From NCBI GenBank assembly GCA_022712835.1, contig JAFLJU010000568.1, positions 1 through 8,653 on the forward strand: 8,653 bases of DNA, written 5' to 3'. The notes beneath the pieces were generated by a model. That model saw only the letters and a program-made list of their open reading frames with translations. It was not told the DNA's origin and made no database searches. Shown piece after piece: positions 6,008 through 8,653 of this stretch. Source of the stretch: Desulfobacteraceae bacterium (GTDB lineage: Bacteria; Desulfobacterota; Desulfobacteria; Desulfobacterales; Desulfobacteraceae). Each line of letters opens with the position of its first letter. Position 1 is the first letter of the stretch. Made by a program: the position numbers and the translations under genes.

Positions 6008-7558
6008 ATGGAAAAGAAAAAAATAAATGGAATCTTGCAAGACCTAGGTATAACGGCTGTAAATCAGGGTGCCACAACCGGTAGCGCCAATGGTTGGATC
6101 AGGACCAAAGGCCAGGAGCTTGTTAGTTATTCTCCCATAAACGGTCAGCCCATTGCAAAGATTGTCCTTGCAGATACCACGGCCTATGAAACCCTCATGG
6201 CAAAGGCCACCACGGCATTTGCCTCCTTTAAAATGATGCCGGCGCCCAAACGGGGGGAGATGGTTCGGGAAATCGGGAATCAATTGCGGGAAAAAAAAGA
6301 AGCCCTGGGCACCTTGATCGCCCTTGAAAACGGGAAGATTAAGGCAGAAGGAATGGGCGAAGTCCAGGAGATGATTGATATCGCTGATTTTGCCCTGGGC
6401 TTGAGCCGGCAGCTCTATGGGTTGACCATGCACAGTGAACGCCCTCTTCACAGGATGTATGAACAATGGCATCCCTTGGGGGTGGTCGGCATTATCACCG
6501 CCTTTAATTTTCCCTGTGCTGTCTGGGCATGGAATGCTTTGGTGGCAGCTGTTTGCGGGGATGTCTGCCTGTTTAAACCCAGCTCCAAAACTCCCTTGAC
6601 CGCCATTGCCATCCAGAACATCATTGCACCGGTGGTGGATAAATTCGGGGCGGACGGGGTGTTTAACATGATCATCGGCACCCGAGCCGATGTGGGAATG
6701 CCCATGCTAAATGATCCCAGAATTCCTTTGATTTCCGCCACGGGCAGCACGGCCATGGGCAAACGGGTGGGGGCCATTGTGGGAGAGCGGTTGGGACGCA
6801 CCCTACTGGAACTGGGGGGGAACAATGCCATCATCGTAACCGAAGATGCCGACATGGACATGGCCATACGGGCCACCCTGTTCGGGGCGGTGGGCACTGC
6901 CGGTCAGCGATGTACCTCCACACGAAGGATCATTGTTCAGTCCTCGGTAAGGCAGGAGTTTGTTTCCCGGCTCATTGATGCTTATAAACAGGTCCGAATT
7001 GGCAATCCCATGGATGAAAAAACCCTTATGGGACCCCTGATTGATGCAGGTGCTGTGGCAGACATGGACCAGGCCCTTACGGCGGCCCGGGAACAGGGGG
7101 GGCAAATTCTTTATGGCGGCGGTTCTGCCACCGTGAAAGGCCTTGAAACAGGGTTCTATGTGACACCGGCTATTGTGGCGGTCAAAAATGATTATCCTAT
7201 TGTCCAGCAGGAGACGTTTGCCCCCATTCTTTATATCATTGACTACGATAGCCTGGACCAGGCCATTGAGCTGCACAATGATGTTCCCCAGGGACTTTCC
7301 AGCGCCATCTTTACCGGGTCCATGTACGCCCAGGAGCAGTTTTTATCCCATAAAGGATCTGACTGCGGCATTGCCAATGTCAATATCGGGACGTCGGGAG
7401 CTGAGATTGGCGGGGCCTTTGGCGGAGAAAAAGAGACCGGGGGGGGCCGTGAATCCGGGTCCGATGCCTGGAGGGTTTACATGAGACGCCAGACCAATAC
7501 CATTAACTGGGGCCGTGAGCTTCCCCTGGCCCAGGGTATAGAATTTGACATCAGCTAA
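6008..7558 (+). CDS. ALDH7-family L-alpha-aminoadipic semialdehyde (piperideine-6-carboxylate) dehydrogenase
   Basis: A 516-residue NAD-dependent aldehyde dehydrogenase of the ALDH7A1/Pcd/AmaB type. It should oxidise alpha-aminoadipic semialdehyde, in equilibrium with piperideine-6-carboxylate, to alpha-aminoadipate in lysine catabolism. From the start at 6008, catalytic residues are Cys302 in GTAGQRCTS, Glu268 in LELGGNN and Asn167 in AFNFP. Glu121 (GEVQE) and Arg301 are also present; in human ALDH7A1 the equivalent residues help bind the amino-acid end of the substrate. The aldehyde anchor loop and C-terminal signature are intact: SGAEIGGAFGGEKETGGG, then RESGSDAW and YMRRQTNTIN. The agreement is along the whole length and far closer to ALDH7 than to betaine or succinate-semialdehyde dehydrogenases. 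An in-frame ATG at 5981 would add nine residues but has a weaker ribosome binding site. The gene faces lysR divergently and is followed 45 bases later by an ALDH4-type gene, probably in one operon. Substrate assignment rests on family and motif evidence. Confidence 0.92.
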   Translation: MEKKKINGILQDLGITAVNQGATTGSANGWIRTKGQELVSYSPINGQPIAKIVLADTTAYETLMAKATTAFASFKMMPAPKRGEMVREIGNQLREKKEALGTLIALENGKIKAEGMGEVQEMIDIADFALGLSRQLYGLTMHSERPLHRMYEQWHPLGVVGIITAFNFPCAVWAWNALVAAVCGDVCLFKPSSKTPLTAIAIQNIIAPVVDKFGADGVFNMIIGTRADVGMPMLNDPRIPLISATGSTAMGKRVGAIVGERLGRTLLELGGNNAIIVTEDADMDMAIRATLFGAVGTAGQRCTSTRRIIVQSSVRQEFVSRLIDAYKQVRIGNPMDEKTLMGPLIDAGAVADMDQALTAAREQGGQILYGGGSATVKGLETGFYVTPAIVAVKNDYPIVQQETFAPILYIIDYDSLDQAIELHNDVPQGLSSAIFTGSMYAQEQFLSHKGSDCGIANVNIGTSGAEIGGAFGGEKETGGGRESGSDAWRVYMRRQTNTINWGRELPLAQGIEFDIS

Positions 7559-7561
7559 GTC

Positions 7562-7600
7562 ATGAGAAAATAAATAATGAGAAAATAGTAATGGAGAAAA
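7562..7600 (+). repeat. Short tandem repeat in the ALDH7-ALDH4 spacer
   Basis: ATGAGAAAATA occurs at 7562-7572 and 7577-7587 (15-base period), followed by a degenerate third copy, ATGGAGAAAA, at 7591-7600. The third copy supplies the GGAG ribosome binding site (7593-7596) of the next gene. The first two copies each spell a Met-Arg-Lys-stop mini-frame. Slipped duplication of a start region is the simple explanation. Confidence 0.6.
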
Positions 7601-7603
7601 ACA

Positions 7604-8653
7604 ATGAACAACAGCATATTTAAATTACCGCTAGCCTATAATGAGCCCATCAAGACCTTTCTACCGGGAAGTCCGGAAAGAGAACACCTGGACAGGGAAC
7701 TTGCCCGGCAGATGGATCTGACCGTGGAAATCCCCTTGATCATCAACGGGGAGAAGATTTATACCAAGGATATAGGTGTTGCCCGCTGCCCCCATGACCA
7801 TGGTCATCTCTTGGGCACTTTTTGCAAAGCTTCGGACAGGCAAATTCATTTGGCCATTGATGCAGCGCTTGCTGCCAAACCCGCTTGGGAAGCCATGGCC
7901 TGGCAGGACCGGGCGGCGATTTTTCTAAAAGCCGCAGACCTGATCTCCCGGAAATATACCCATAAGATCAACGCGGCCACCATGCTCAATCAGTCCAAGA
8001 ATGCATTCCAGGCCGAAATTGACGCCACCTGTGAATTGGTGGATTTTTTAAGGTTCAATGTGGGTTTCATGGAAGAGATCTATGGCAACCAGCCCGTTTC
8101 CGATAGAGGCATATGGAACAAGACGGAATATCGTCCCCTGGAAGGATTTGTCTTTGCCCTGACCCCCTTTAATTTCACGGCCATTGCCGGAAATCTGTGC
8201 ACAGCACCTGCCATGATGGGCAATACCATTGTCTGGAAACCTTCTTCCTCTGCGGTGCTTTCAGGCTATTACCTCATGGAAATATTCAAGGAAGCAGGCC
8301 TGCCCGCCGGGGTGATCAATTTTATTCCAGGAAAAGGGTCAACCATCGGTAATATCCTATTGGATCACAAAGATCTGGCCGGTATCCATTTTACCGGTTC
8401 CACCCGTGTGTTCCAGAGCCTGTGGCAAAAAACAGGGGAAAATATTGCCAAATATAAATCCTATCCCCGCCTCGTGGGGGAGACCGGGGGCAAGGATTAT
8501 ATTTTTATGCACCCGTCGGCAGATATGGATACAGTGGTGACAGCGAGTATCCGGGGGGCCTTTGAATACCAGGGTCAGAAATGTTCGGCCTGTTCCAGAC
8601 TCTATGTGCCCCAATCCAAATGGGATGTTTTCCAAGAAAAACTGACCGCCCAA
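7604..8653 (+). CDS. pruA: L-glutamate gamma-semialdehyde (1-pyrroline-5-carboxylate) dehydrogenase, ALDH4/PruA type, 3'-truncated
   Basis: The ATG at 7604 has GGAG (7593-7596) seven bases upstream, and the frame stays open for 350 codons to the window end. It encodes an NAD-dependent dehydrogenase that oxidises glutamate gamma-semialdehyde (from pyrroline-5-carboxylate) to glutamate, the last step of proline and ornithine/arginine breakdown. ALDH4-specific features run in order: LPLAYNEPIKTFLPGS at residues 6-21, CPHDHGHLLG near 64-73, AAKPAWEAMAWQDRAAIFLKAAD near 90-112, AEIDATCELVDFLRFN near 138-153, PFNFTAIAGNL (Asn190), HFTGST, GETGGK (Glu293) and FEYQGQKCSACSRLYVP with catalytic Cys327. 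There is no proline dehydrogenase domain before it, so it is a monofunctional enzyme, not PutA. Family members are about 540 residues, so roughly 190 are missing beyond the window. It follows the ALDH7 gene by 45 bases and is probably co-transcribed under LysR control. Confidence 0.92.
   Translation, partial: MNNSIFKLPLAYNEPIKTFLPGSPEREHLDRELARQMDLTVEIPLIINGEKIYTKDIGVARCPHDHGHLLGTFCKASDRQIHLAIDAALAAKPAWEAMAWQDRAAIFLKAADLISRKYTHKINAATMLNQSKNAFQAEIDATCELVDFLRFNVGFMEEIYGNQPVSDRGIWNKTEYRPLEGFVFALTPFNFTAIAGNLCTAPAMMGNTIVWKPSSSAVLSGYYLMEIFKEAGLPAGVINFIPGKGSTIGNILLDHKDLAGIHFTGSTRVFQSLWQKTGENIAKYKSYPRLVGETGGKDYIFMHPSADMDTVVTASIRGAFEYQGQKCSACSRLYVPQSKWDVFQEKLTAQ

Noticed and set aside
1..8653. Search for CRISPR arrays, transposase remains, integrase or phage genes, toxin-antitoxin pairs, tRNA or rRNA
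   Set aside because: No spaced repeats, characteristic protein motifs or structured RNA signatures were visible; the window reads as core metabolic and envelope genes.

Overview
The window looks like chromosomal DNA of an anaerobic Desulfobacterota bacterium, most likely Desulfobacterales (Desulfobacter/Desulfobacula-like). This rests on the style of the proteins, a moderate GC content and the gene mix, not on a marker gene, so treat it as a moderate-confidence inference. I see no rRNA, tRNA, CRISPR array, insertion sequence or phage gene. Coding density is high and every gene except the two cut by the window edges is intact.

Left block (1-4366, plus strand): three closely spaced genes that look like one operon. 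They are the 3' part of an AsmA-family envelope protein (1-1965), a secreted or periplasmic DUF4197 protein (2003-2761), and a metallo-beta-lactamase/beta-CASP RNA-processing nuclease with all its metal-binding motifs (2786-4366). Gaps are 37 and 24 bases. A strong hairpin at 4395-4435 probably ends this transcript. It lies inside the last codons of the convergent gene.

Middle block (4388-5852, minus strand): a LysR-type regulator (4956-5852), followed 55 bases downstream by a 170-residue protein I do not recognise (4388-4900).

Right block (6008-8653, plus strand): transcribed divergently from the LysR gene. It holds an ALDH7-family alpha-aminoadipic semialdehyde dehydrogenase (6008-7558) and, 45 bases on, the first 350 codons of an ALDH4/PruA-type L-glutamate gamma-semialdehyde (P5C) dehydrogenase (7604 to the window end). 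Both oxidise amino-acid semialdehydes that cyclise spontaneously, from lysine and from proline/ornithine/arginine respectively, so the block reads as amino-acid catabolism. The 155-base divergent intergenic region holds a 40-bp near-perfect palindrome (5869-5908), the obvious candidate operator for the LysR regulator.

I found no clear evidence of a wholly new system. The points most worth following are the palindrome and its LysR/ALDH7/ALDH4 module, the unrecognised protein downstream of lysR, and the hairpin that overlaps two convergent genes.
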